The position numbers and the translations under genes were made by a program. A DNA stretch of 64,000 nt from an uncultured Bacteroidales bacterium (GTDB lineage Bacteria; Bacteroidota; Bacteroidia; Bacteroidales; Bacteroidaceae). The stretch covers positions 8,603 through 72,602 of the forward strand of contig CALFTK010000019.1 of assembly GCA_937916465.1 (NCBI GenBank), written 5' to 3'. This document shows, piece after piece, positions 53,488 through 61,201 of the stretch. How positions within the stretch are numbered: the first letter of the stretch is position 1; each line of letters opens with the position of its first letter. Below the pieces are notes generated by a model that was not told the DNA's origin, made no database searches, and was given only the letters and a program-made list of their open reading frames with translations.

Positions 53488-53748
53488 TTACGCGATTATT
53501 CTTATATCTTTCCAATCGCAATAGCCTTTAGCCACAGCCTCTCTTAGAGCTGCATCAAGTCCCTTCTTGTTAATAATTCTCAGGCCAGCAGCGCTGAGAC
53601 GAAGGCTAATCCAACAATTTTCCTCTACATAGAAAAACTTCTTAGTGAAAAGGTTAACATCAAATGTTCTCTTTGTTCTTCTTTTTGAGTGAGAAACATT
53701 ATTGCCAACCATTGCCTTCTTACCTGTAATCTGACAAATTCTTGACAT
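53488..53748 (-). CDS. rpmB: Large ribosomal subunit protein bL28
   Basis: 86 residues: MSRICQITGKKAMVGNNVSH with the SHSKRRTKRTFDVNL motif and KGLDAALREA near the end, all typical of bL28. Longer than E. coli L28 by about eight residues, as in other Bacteroidota. First gene of the rpmB-rpmG-DUF4295 group; a weak -7-like TTATTTTG lies about 50 nt upstream on the minus strand. Confidence 0.96.
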   Translation of the reverse strand: MSRICQITGKKAMVGNNVSHSKRRTKRTFDVNLFTKKFFYVEENCWISLRLSAAGLRIINKKGLDAALREAVAKGYCDWKDIRIIA

Positions 53749-53893
53749 TTTTATATAATTTTTATTCGTTTTCTTATACTTCTCTCAAAACAGGGTGCAA
53801 AATAACTACTTTTTTTTGATACTTCCAAACAAAGCACCCATATTTTTCATTTAATAATGTGTTTTTTGGCACTTCCGCACCAATATTTCCACA

Positions 53894-54916
53894 TTATAGC
53901 CTGCTATTTGAATAAATAGGCACATCAATACCGCAAAAATCGCCTGCCAAATACTTATAGTGACCGGCTACTGCTATCATGGCAGCATTATCAGTTGTAT
54001 ATGAAAAGCGCGGAATAAAAACCTTCCATCCAAATCGTTTGGAATAGTCCAAAAATGCGTTTCGCAACCCCGTATTGGCCGACACACCTCCTGCCACAGC
54101 CACCTGCTTAATGCCTGTATCTTTAGCTGCCTGCTTCAATTTCTTCATCAGAATCTCCACAATAGTACGTTCAAGCGATGCACACAAATCCTCTTTATGC
54201 TGCTCAATAAAATCAGGATCATCCTTCACCCAATCTCTTAGATTATACAAAAAAGATGTTTTCAGACCACTAAAACTATAGTCATAACCCGGAATATTAG
54301 GTTTACTGAAAGTAAATGCCTTAGGATTACCTTGACGGGCATATTTATCAATAATAGGACCACCCGGATAACCGAATCCCATCACTTTAGAACATTTGTC
54401 CATAGCTTCGCCTGCTGCATCATCTATGGTCTGCCCTATAATCTCCATTTTACTGAATGAATCCACTCTTACAATCTGTGAATTTCCTCCTGAAACCAAC
54501 AGACATAAGAACGGGAACTGTGGCACCTCTATCTCTTCGCCCGGTTGTTTAATAAAATGCGCCAGAATATGCCCTTGCAAATGATTCACTTCAATCATAG
54601 GCAAATCCAACGACCTGGCAAACCCCTTTGCAAACGACGTTCCTACCAACAGCGAACCCATCAGTCCCGGACCACGTGTAAAAGCCACCGCACTAAGCTG
54701 TGAACGCTCCACACCCGCTCTTTTCAAAGCAGTATCCACCACAGGTACAATATTTTGCTGGTGAGCACGCGATGCCAATTCGGGCACCACCCCACCATAC
54801 TCTTCGTGAACACCTTGACTTGCCACCACATTCGACAACAATTCACCATTTCTGATAACTGCAGCCGACGTATCATCACACGAAGACTCTATACCTAAAA
54901 TCACAACATCATCCAT
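53894..54916 (-). CDS. tsaD: tRNA N6-threonylcarbamoyladenosine (t6A37) synthase subunit TsaD
   Basis: Transfers the threonylcarbamoyl group to A37 of ANN-decoding tRNAs with TsaB/TsaE. About 340 residues: VVILGIESSCDDTSAAVI (ASKHA phosphate loop), metal-binding His pair in NHLQGHILAHF, LVSGGNSQIV, SFSGLKTSFL, VAGGVSANTGLR and YTTDNAAMIA with the metal Asp. ATG 54916 (MDDVVIL) is chosen; an ATG three codons up (54925) is possible. Monocistronic, with a full promoter upstream, divergent from paaK. Confidence 0.96.
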   Translation of the reverse strand: MDDVVILGIESSCDDTSAAVIRNGELLSNVVASQGVHEEYGGVVPELASRAHQQNIVPVVDTALKRAGVERSQLSAVAFTRGPGLMGSLLVGTSFAKGFARSLDLPMIEVNHLQGHILAHFIKQPGEEIEVPQFPFLCLLVSGGNSQIVRVDSFSKMEIIGQTIDDAAGEAMDKCSKVMGFGYPGGPIIDKYARQGNPKAFTFSKPNIPGYDYSFSGLKTSFLYNLRDWVKDDPDFIEQHKEDLCASLERTIVEILMKKLKQAAKDTGIKQVAVAGGVSANTGLRNAFLDYSKRFGWKVFIPRFSYTTDNAAMIAVAGHYKYLAGDFCGIDVPIYSNSRL

Positions 54917-54945
54917 ATCGTACATCTGTTTTACAGATTATTCGG

Positions 54946-54977
54946 CAAAATTACAACTAAAAGATTAAATTGACAAA
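54946..54977 (-). promoter_or_regulatory. tsaD promoter
   Basis: Minus strand: TTTG (54977-54974), 20-bp spacer, TAATTTTG (54953-54946). Both elements match the Bacteroidota consensus; leader about 20-30 nt. Confidence 0.65.
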
Positions 54978-55094
54978 AATTCACCAAAAATGCATTTTTT
55001 TACGCTATCTGTGAATAAAAATTCAATCTCATTAAACAAATTTCATCCATTTACACTACTTTTACAGCACAAAATGATAAATAAACCACTTAAT

Positions 55095-56396
55095 ATGATT
55101 TGGAACAGCAAGTATGAATGTATGTCGCGCGAAGAGATGCGCGAACTACAGGGAGAGAAATTGAGAAAAATAGTGGCTCACGCTTATCATAACTCACCTT
55201 TTTACAAGGCCCGTTTCGATGAACACGGAGTAAAACCTGAAGACATCAAGACAATAGATGACATTGTCAAACTGCCTTTTACCACAAAACAGGATCTAAG
55301 AGACAACTATCCATTCAATATGATGGCAGTCCCTATGAAAGATATATTGCGTCTGCATGCATCATCGGGAACCACCGGAAAACCTATCGTAGTAGGATAT
55401 ACCCAGAAAGACCTTGACAACTGGTCCGAAGGTGTAGCACGCTGTCTAACCGCATATGGTCTTGACAGTTCCGATATGATACAGGTATCATACGGCTACG
55501 GACTGTTTACAGGAGGTCTGGGCGCTCATGACGGTGCATATAAAATAGGTGCTGTAGCACTGCCAACCAGCAGTGGCAACACTCAGAAACAGTTGCAGCT
55601 TATGCAAGACTTTGGTTCAACAGCTATAGCATGTACCCCATCATACGCGCTCTACATGACAGAAGAGATACGCAAACAGGGTATAGACATGAATAACATT
55701 AAGCTGAAAGTAGGTGTATTTGGTGCAGAACCCTGGACAGACAACATGCGTAAGGAGTTGGAAGAGAAACTACACATAAAAGCATACGACATATACGGAC
55801 TTACCGAAATTAGCGGACCCGGCGTAGGTGGCGAATGTGAATATCAGAACGGAACCCACCTGTGGGAAGACCTCTTCTATCCGGAAATTGTCGATCCTGT
55901 TACACTGCAGCCTGTAGCTCCCGGCGAAAAGGGCGAACTTGTATTCACCACATTAGACAAATGGGGAATGCCTATGATACGTTACCGCACCAGAGACCTT
56001 ACCAGCCTGAACTACGAAAAGTGTGAATGCGGACGTACAGCAGTAAGAATGTCAAAAATCATGGGAAGAAGCGACGACATGTTAATAATCCGTGGCGTAA
56101 ACGTATTCCCATCGCAGGTAGAATCCATACTGCTTGAATTCCCTGAATACGAACCATACTTCTTCATTGAAGTTGACCGCGTAAACAACACTGACACCTT
56201 TGTAATACAGGTAGAAGTTAAGCCTGAATACTACACAGACCAGATAAACCAGCTAATAAAACTGCGTCAGCGTCTGGCATCGAGAATACAGAGCGTAATT
56301 GGCATACAGCCCGACATCAAGATAGTAGAACCAAACACCATAGAACGTTCTACAGGAAAGGCCAAACGTGCCATAGACCACAGAAAATTTGAGTAA
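55095..56396 (+). CDS. Phenylacetate-CoA ligase (PaaK)-type adenylate-forming enzyme
   Basis: ANL-superfamily acyl/aryl-CoA ligase, 433 residues from MIWNSKYECMSREEMRELQG. Marks: VAHAYHNSPFYKARF, the P-loop LHASSGTTGKP, IYGLTEISGPG (adenylate motif), DDMLIIRGVNVFPSQVE (hinge) and STGKAKRAIDHR near the end with the C-terminal Lys. Bacteroidota homologues usually lie next to indolepyruvate:ferredoxin oxidoreductase genes (iorAB), absent here. It probably activates phenylacetate or another arylacetate made from amino acids. ATGs at 55074 and 54990 lie upstream in frame; a -7-like TACTTTTA at 55057-55064 excludes the latter. Followed 21 nt later by the ACT gene. Confidence 0.88.
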   Translation: MIWNSKYECMSREEMRELQGEKLRKIVAHAYHNSPFYKARFDEHGVKPEDIKTIDDIVKLPFTTKQDLRDNYPFNMMAVPMKDILRLHASSGTTGKPIVVGYTQKDLDNWSEGVARCLTAYGLDSSDMIQVSYGYGLFTGGLGAHDGAYKIGAVALPTSSGNTQKQLQLMQDFGSTAIACTPSYALYMTEEIRKQGIDMNNIKLKVGVFGAEPWTDNMRKELEEKLHIKAYDIYGLTEISGPGVGGECEYQNGTHLWEDLFYPEIVDPVTLQPVAPGEKGELVFTTLDKWGMPMIRYRTRDLTSLNYEKCECGRTAVRMSKIMGRSDDMLIIRGVNVFPSQVESILLEFPEYEPYFFIEVDRVNNTDTFVIQVEVKPEYYTDQINQLIKLRQRLASRIQSVIGIQPDIKIVEPNTIERSTGKAKRAIDHRKFE

Positions 56397-56417
56397 CAAC
56401 CCCAAAACAGATATGCT

Positions 56418-56819
56418 ATGTTAATTAGACAACTATCAATATTTCTAGAGAACAGACAGGGCAAATTTGCAGAAATAGCAAGACTGCTGGGTAACAACAA
56501 CATCAACATGAAGGCCTTTACCGTATCGGAGAGCGATGATTTTGGCATAGCCCGCATCATTGTAGAAAAAAACGATATAGACCGCGCCTACAACCTGCTT
56601 AAAGCCAATTCATACGCTGTAAGCATACACCACGTAAACTATCTGAACAGCCCCAACAAACCGGGAACCATGGCCATAGCAATGGAAGAACTGAGCAAAG
56701 CCGGTGTCTCCATAGAGTATATGTACGCATTTGCCGATGACGACAGCCATCTGAGCCACCTTGTAATCCGTACAAACAACGACGAACTGGCCACACAGAT
56801 ATTGTCAGAGATAGAGTAA
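56418..56819 (+). CDS. Tandem ACT-domain protein
   Basis: 133 residues made of two ACT domains: residues 1-66 (IRQLSIFLENRQGKFAEIAR, then LLGNNNINMKAFTVSESDDF) and 70-133 (PNKPGTMAIAMEELSKAGVS, then YMYAFADDDSHLSHLVIRTN). The Gly-rich turns NRQGKFAEIA and KPGTMAIAM are the ligand loops. Such proteins sense amino acids; those beside paaK in Bacteroidota are taken as regulators or partners of the ligase or of iorAB, perhaps binding aromatic or branched amino acids. Cytosolic, same operon as the ligase. Confidence 0.9.
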   Translation: MLIRQLSIFLENRQGKFAEIARLLGNNNINMKAFTVSESDDFGIARIIVEKNDIDRAYNLLKANSYAVSIHHVNYLNSPNKPGTMAIAMEELSKAGVSIEYMYAFADDDSHLSHLVIRTNNDELATQILSEIE

Positions 56820-56858
56820 AAAATGGGTGGAGCAATGGAATAGAACAAAATAATTCAT

Positions 56859-56866
56859 TACCTTTG
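56859..56866 (+). promoter_or_regulatory. tRNA-Ser promoter -7 box
   Basis: TACCTTTG, the same -7 sequence as at tRNA-Arg and gyrA, 12 nt before the mature tRNA. No clear -33 element. Confidence 0.65.
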
Positions 56867-56878
56867 CACCACCTTTAA

Positions 56879-56966
56879 GGAAAGATGCCAGAGTGATCGA
56901 ATGGACCGGACTCGAAATCCGGCGTACGGGTCTCCCGTACCGTGGGTTTGAATCCCACTCTTTCCG
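56879..56966 (+). tRNA. tRNA-Ser (anticodon CGA)
   Basis: 88-nt class II tRNA: acceptor GGAAAGA/TCTTTCC, anticodon stem CCGGA/TCCGG with loop CTCGAAA (CGA, reads UCG), long variable arm GTACGGGTCTCCCGTAC, T-arm GTGGG-TTTGAAT-CCCAC, discriminator G. CCA not encoded. The 17 bases at its 3' end reappear inverted in the repeat array downstream. Confidence 0.96.
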
Positions 56967-56972
56967 CAAACA

Positions 56973-57028
56973 AAAAAACGCTAAAAAAATGTCAAACTCG
57001 TTTGAACATTTTGAAAAGCGTTTTTTTT
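56973..57028 (+). terminator. tRNA-Ser terminator
   Basis: Nested hairpin: outer AAAAAACGCT/AGCGTTTTTT (56973-56982 and 57017-57026), inner ATGT-CAAAC/GTTTG-A-ACAT, closing in T8. Confidence 0.85.
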
Positions 57029-57037
57029 GTTTGTTAG

Positions 57038-57386
57038 GACGCCTGCGGCGGCATAAGGGATGAACGAATGAGACAACTTTAGTTGGCGAATGAAGTTAAT
57101 CCCACGGAAAGAGTGTGATTCCAGGATGAACGAATGAGACAACTTCAGTTGGCGAATGAAGTTAATCCCACGGAAAGAGTGGTCTTCAACCACAGACGCC
57201 TGCGGCGGCATAAGGGATGGGCAAGCGAGACAACTCAGTTGGCGAGCGAAGCCAATCCCACGGAAAGAGTGTAATTCCAGGATAAACAAGCGAGACAACT
57301 CAGTTGGCGAGCGAAGCCAATCCCACGGAAAGAGTGTGATTCCAGGATGGGCGAAGCCAATCCCATAGGAAAGAGTGGTCTTTCCA
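57038..57386. repeat. Tandem 65-66-bp repeat array with higher-order duplication
   Basis: Five units begin with GGAT: 57058-57123 (66 bp), 57124-57194 (diverged end), 57215-57279 (65 bp), 57280-57344 (65 bp) and a shortened 57345-57386. A perfect 23-bp GC-rich block (GACGCCTGCGGCGGCATAAG plus GGA) precedes the first unit (57038-57060) and the third (57195-57217), showing that a larger block was duplicated. Each unit holds CAACT-N-AGTTG-type and AATCCCAC-N7-GTGTGATT-type inverted repeats. The segment CGGAAAGAGTGTGATTC (57105-57121) matches 16 of 17 bases of the inverted 3' end of tRNA-Ser. No spacers, so not CRISPR. Stretch 57029-57421 has no credible gene. Confidence 0.92.
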
Positions 57387-57396
57387 AATTTTTCAC

Positions 57397-57404
57397 TATC
57401 TTCG
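57397..57404 (+). promoter_or_regulatory. rsmG operon -7-like box
   Basis: TATCTTCG, one base off TAnnTTTG, 17 nt before the rsmG ATG. The same CTATCTTCGCA context occurs upstream of ald on the minus strand (62359-62366). Confidence 0.4.
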
Positions 57405-57421
57405 CAGAAAGAATAAAGAAT

Positions 57422-58045
57422 ATGGAGAAAATAAGACAATACTTCCCCACACTGACAGAGCAGCAATACAACCAGTTAGACGCTCTTTACGAACTATACA
57501 CTGACTGGAACAGCAAAATAAACGTAATCTCACGCAAAGACATAGAAAACCTCTATCTGCACCACGTACTACACTCTTTAGCCATAGCAAAAGTAACAAC
57601 CTTTGCTCCAGGCACCAAAATAGCCGACATAGGAACAGGAGGCGGTTTTCCTGGCATACCATTGGCAATCATCTTCCCAGAAAGCAAGTTCACACTGATA
57701 GACAGCATAGGCAAGAAAGTACGTGTAGCGGAAAGCGTAGCAGAAAGCATAGGGCTGAAAAACGTAACCTGTCAACACGAACGAGCAGAAGAAGAAAAAG
57801 AGAAATTTCACTTTGTAGTAAGCCGTGGAGTAATGCCCCTACCCGACCTCTGCAAAATATGTAACAAGCTGATAAACAAGAAAGAACAGTTCAACGCCTA
57901 CCCAAACGGCTTAATATGTCTAAAAGGAGGCGATCTCTCTGGAGAAGTTCAGAACTACCGTAACGTAGCAGAAATAGTAAACATAAGCAACTATTTTAAC
58001 GAAGAGTTCTTTAACGATAAAAAAGTAGTTTACGTACAGATATGA
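57422..58045 (+). CDS. rsmG: 16S rRNA (guanine527-N7)-methyltransferase
   Basis: SAM-dependent methylase (GidB), 207 residues. MEKIRQYFPTLTEQQYNQLD is the usual N-terminus; SAM-binding motif I is IADIGTGGGFPGIPLAI, then KFTLIDSIGKKVR, and VVSRGVMPLPDL. A frame extends up to an ATG at 57347 within the repeat array, but ATG 57422 is the family start and lies just after the promoter. First gene of a three-gene operon with 4-nt overlaps. Loss of RsmG gives low-level streptomycin resistance in other bacteria; here it is intact. Confidence 0.95.
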   Translation: MEKIRQYFPTLTEQQYNQLDALYELYTDWNSKINVISRKDIENLYLHHVLHSLAIAKVTTFAPGTKIADIGTGGGFPGIPLAIIFPESKFTLIDSIGKKVRVAESVAESIGLKNVTCQHERAEEEKEKFHFVVSRGVMPLPDLCKICNKLINKKEQFNAYPNGLICLKGGDLSGEVQNYRNVAEIVNISNYFNEEFFNDKKVVYVQI

Positions 58046-58692
58046 AAATCAAACAGTTTCAGTTTAACGACATATCCGTAAACACATACATAGTTTGGGA
58101 TAGTCAAACCCTTGATGCAGTGATAATTGACCCCGGATGTTACTATCCGCAGGAAGAACAGACACTGAAACAGTTTGTAGAAGACAACAAACTGAACATC
58201 AACCACATACTAAACACCCATCTGCATTTTGACCACATATTTGGAAACAACTTTGCAGAAGAGACCTTTGGAGTAGCAGCCAAAGCTCATAGTGCAGATA
58301 TGCCCTGGTTACTACAGATAGGCAGACGCCTGGCATCGTTCGGCATACAATACAACAAAAGCGTAAACCCCATCAAACCGGAAAACTTCCTTCAGGAAGG
58401 CGATACCGTCAGTTTTGGCAGACATACATTCAATATACTACACATACCGGGACATTCACCCGGCAGTTTAGTGTATTACTGCAAAGAAGAGAACACACTC
58501 TTCTGTGGCGATGTACTATTCAAAGGAAGCTTAGGCCGATACGATTTTGCAGACAGCAACGGCACAGCATTAGTACAGGGAATACGCCAAAAGTTATTCA
58601 CCCTACCGGACAACACCGTAGTCTATAGTGGTCACGGACCATCCACCACCATTGGAATAGAGAAAGTTTATAACATAATACATTCACTATGA
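58042..58692 (+). CDS. Metallo-beta-lactamase-fold hydrolase (glyoxalase II-like)
   Basis: 216 residues, cytosolic. The di-metal site is complete: THLHFDHIFGN (HxHxDH), His in IPGHSPGS, Asp in FCGDVLF and the final His in VYSGHGPST. YIVWDSQTLDAVIIDPGCYY at the start and GSLGRYDF fit the GloB/YcbL-type group of small hydroxyacylglutathione-hydrolase-like enzymes. Likely a thioester hydrolase; true substrate unknown. Overlaps rsmG and the DUF1573 gene by 4 nt each. Confidence 0.92.
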   Translation: MKIKQFQFNDISVNTYIVWDSQTLDAVIIDPGCYYPQEEQTLKQFVEDNKLNINHILNTHLHFDHIFGNNFAEETFGVAAKAHSADMPWLLQIGRRLASFGIQYNKSVNPIKPENFLQEGDTVSFGRHTFNILHIPGHSPGSLVYYCKEENTLFCGDVLFKGSLGRYDFADSNGTALVQGIRQKLFTLPDNTVVYSGHGPSTTIGIEKVYNIIHSL

Positions 58693-59768
58693 AGAGATTA
58701 ACAATATCAATAATTGCAGTCATCATCACCATAACAGTGGCAGCTCAGGCACCAAAATCGCCTATTCAGTTTGATAGTTACGAACACAACTTTGGAAAGA
58801 TAGAAGAGAGAGATGGTGTAGTAAAACACACCTTTATCTTTATGAACACATCAAACCAAAGCACCACCATAAGCAACATATTAACCAGCTGCGGTTGCAC
58901 CACAGTATCCTATTCCACCGAATCTATAGCACCCGGAGAAACCGGTGAACTGACAGTAAGTTTCAACCCGGCGGGAACCGAAGGGGAAGTTATACGTGAA
59001 CTGGAAGTATTTACCAACCAGGGCAGAAACATAGACCGCCTACTACTGATGGCCGACGTCATCCCCACCCCATTAGGTTTGGAAGAGCGATACCCCAGAC
59101 CATTGGCAGAAGGAATCAGAACAGAAACCCTGCAGACCAATTTTGGATTTATGGAACATGGCAAATCAGAAACAAAGAGCATCATGCTTGCCAATATAGG
59201 TAGAGAAACCACAAAAATACGTGTAGAGAACAGCAACAAAAACAGTCTTCTCACCATAGAGGCCCCAACTGCCGTAAAACCGGAAACCGTAGAGAGTGTA
59301 AACGTAACCTACAACATCCCTGCAACAGGAAACCTCTACGGCACACTGCGCGATACACTCTGGATCTATGCAAACGATATTCGTAGCCAGAACCCCATAA
59401 TAGTAACATCCATCTGTACTGACAAATTCAACAACTATAATAACGAAGACCCCAAACCATCAATCAGAATAGAACCTTCGCTGGTAGATCTGGGAGCAAG
59501 ACCAGTAGGCAAAACAGCTAAAGGCAGTTTCATAATAGAGAACACCGGCAAATCAGATCTTATAATAAGAGATGTGGAGACACTTGGCGAATGTACAACT
59601 CCGCTAAAAGCAAACACCACTATCCAACCCGGACAGACCATTACAGTATCTGTAACTATGACAGCAACTGCCCATAAAATGGTAAGCAGCCTATCATCAA
59701 TAAACATCACCAGCAATGATCCGGTTCGCCCCTTCCGCGAAATCCGCATCAGACTCCAAACCAAATAA
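58689..59768 (+). CDS. DUF1573-domain exported protein
   Basis: 359 residues with a signal peptide (ISIIAVIITITVAAQA). Three Ig-like (HYDIN/ASPM/MSP-type) beta-sandwich units: residues about 25-125 (YEHNFGKIEERDGVVKHTFI; the DUF1573 hallmark TSCGCTTVSY and APGETGELTVSFNPAGTEG), a middle unit (about 145-245) and a C-terminal one (about 265-358: VDLGARPVGKTAKGSFIIEN). Bacteroidota have many such secreted proteins; role unknown, possibly an adhesive or scaffold module at the surface. Last gene of the rsmG operon, ending at a long inverted repeat. Confidence 0.88.
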   Translation: MKRLTISIIAVIITITVAAQAPKSPIQFDSYEHNFGKIEERDGVVKHTFIFMNTSNQSTTISNILTSCGCTTVSYSTESIAPGETGELTVSFNPAGTEGEVIRELEVFTNQGRNIDRLLLMADVIPTPLGLEERYPRPLAEGIRTETLQTNFGFMEHGKSETKSIMLANIGRETTKIRVENSNKNSLLTIEAPTAVKPETVESVNVTYNIPATGNLYGTLRDTLWIYANDIRSQNPIIVTSICTDKFNNYNNEDPKPSIRIEPSLVDLGARPVGKTAKGSFIIENTGKSDLIIRDVETLGECTTPLKANTTIQPGQTITVSVTMTATAHKMVSSLSSINITSNDPVRPFREIRIRLQTK

Positions 59769-59778
59769 ATAAGGTCTA

Positions 59779-59841
59779 ATGGTCCTTATGTTAAAAGAGG
59801 ATGCACCTTGCGGAGCATCCTCTTTAACATAATAGGACCAT
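59779..59841. terminator. Long inverted-repeat terminator between convergent genes
   Basis: Arms of about 26 bp: ATGGTCC then TTATGTTAAAAGAGGATGC on the left pairs with GCATCCTCTTTAACATAA then TAGGACCAT on the right, with a one-to-two-base bulge, loop of about 10 nt (ACCTTGCGGA). It serves the DUF1573 and manC genes from both sides. Confidence 0.85.
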
Positions 59842-59848
59842 CATATAT

Positions 59849-61189
59849 TTATTCCCAATCCCAAGGGAAACGCTCTATATCATCCTCTTCCAACAGCGTA
59901 CCCATTTGAACCTCAATAATCTGCAACTGTGAAACAGCCTTAACAGCGTGCATCTGTCCACTCTTAATATGAACCACATCACCACGTTTCACCTTTACAA
60001 TCTCTCCGTCCAAAGCCAGAACACCATCACCATCAACAAAAGTCCACACTTCGTCACGCAACTTATGTCTCTGATAACTAATACTGCATCCCGGTCTCAA
60101 GATAAGCTCTTTGGTCAATGATTTGTAACCATCACCATAACGTTTTGTACCCATAACCTTATAGGAACCCCATCTACGCTCCTCATACATGGGTCGGTCA
60201 GCCAGTTTGGACACCTTATCTTTAATGCCCTCTGAATAATCCTTACCACAGACCAAAATACCGTCGGGACTGCAAACCACAACCATATTATTCAATCCGT
60301 CACAGAATATTGGCAAACCCAACTCATTTACAACTATGGAATTACTATTATTGTCGCCACAGGTCACATTACCAATATAATCTTCTGCAATCTCTTCCGA
60401 CAAAGTATTCCAGGTGCCCAAATCTTTCCATTTGCCACCAAACGGAACCACAGCAATAGACAAAGCTTTTTCTACCACTTCGTAGTCAAAACTTATCTTT
60501 GGGAACGCGCCATACTGTGCTACTACTTCTTCATATGAACTGGCTGTAATGTATTTGCTTACTATACTGCGCACATAGCCCAGTCTGAAAGCAAAGACAC
60601 CACTGTTCCACATTGCTCCTCTTGCCAAAAGTTCTTCAGCTCTTGCCCTATCCGGTTTCTCCACAAAACAGCTAACCATGCGTACAGCATCGTTGTTGCC
60701 CTCCTCAGGAACAATATATCCATATTTTGATGCCGGGTATGTAGGTTTAATACCCATCAGCACCAAATCGGCCTTATTCTGCTCCACGGCATTGACCATA
60801 TTACCTATAGAATGGAAAAAATCATTCTCAGTATATGGATCGCAAGGCATAATCACCACCACTTCATCATCGGGACAACCCTTCTGTAATGACAGATATG
60901 AAACCGCCAGTGCTATAGCCGGAAAAGTATCTCTCCTTTCAGGCTCGGCTACCACATCAACACCATTACCCAACTGGTTTATAATCATATCACGTTGAGT
61001 CTTGCTGGTAGCTATAGTAACACTACTTGCCAAATTGGTCTCTCGCACCTGTCTTACAACACGTTGCAGCATAGATTCCATAGATCCATCATCTGCTTTC
61101 AACAGAGGAAGGAACTGCTTGGAACGTGTATTATTGGAGAGCGGCCAAAGCCTCAATCCCGATCCACCGGACAAAAGAACTAACTGCAT
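59849..61189 (-). CDS. manC: Mannose-1-phosphate guanylyltransferase / mannose-6-phosphate isomerase (type II)
   Basis: 446 residues. Nucleotidyltransferase domain: LVLLSGGSGLRLWPLS (GTP-binding loop), SKQFLPLL, VVIMPCDPYTEN, CFVEKPDRARAEEL and GVFAFRLGYV. C-terminal cupin: RPGCSISYQRHKLRDEVW, then KVKRGDVVHIKSGQMHAVKA (isomerase metal site region). It makes GDP-mannose for fucose, rhamnose-type and capsule/LPS glycans. ATG 61189 (MQLVLLSGG) is chosen over 61195. It starts 12 nt after the ald stop, an unusual partner, so the two may be co-transcribed. Confidence 0.92.
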   Translation of the reverse strand: MQLVLLSGGSGLRLWPLSNNTRSKQFLPLLKADDGSMESMLQRVVRQVRETNLASSVTIATSKTQRDMIINQLGNGVDVVAEPERRDTFPAIALAVSYLSLQKGCPDDEVVVIMPCDPYTENDFFHSIGNMVNAVEQNKADLVLMGIKPTYPASKYGYIVPEEGNNDAVRMVSCFVEKPDRARAEELLARGAMWNSGVFAFRLGYVRSIVSKYITASSYEEVVAQYGAFPKISFDYEVVEKALSIAVVPFGGKWKDLGTWNTLSEEIAEDYIGNVTCGDNNSNSIVVNELGLPIFCDGLNNMVVVCSPDGILVCGKDYSEGIKDKVSKLADRPMYEERRWGSYKVMGTKRYGDGYKSLTKELILRPGCSISYQRHKLRDEVWTFVDGDGVLALDGEIVKVKRGDVVHIKSGQMHAVKAVSQLQIIEVQMGTLLEEDDIERFPWDWE

Positions 61190-61201
61190 TATCAAATATA
61201 T

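Noticed and set aside
57156..57368. Small frames on both strands through the tandem repeats (for example repeating KPIPRKE or SFRGIGFARQL)
   Set aside because: Open only because the 65-66-bp units lack stops in those frames. Units differ by non-triplet lengths and codon use is unlike neighbours; treated as noncoding repeats.
57058..57386. CRISPR array
   Set aside because: Units are 65-66 bp, head to tail, without unique spacers, and no cas gene is in the window.
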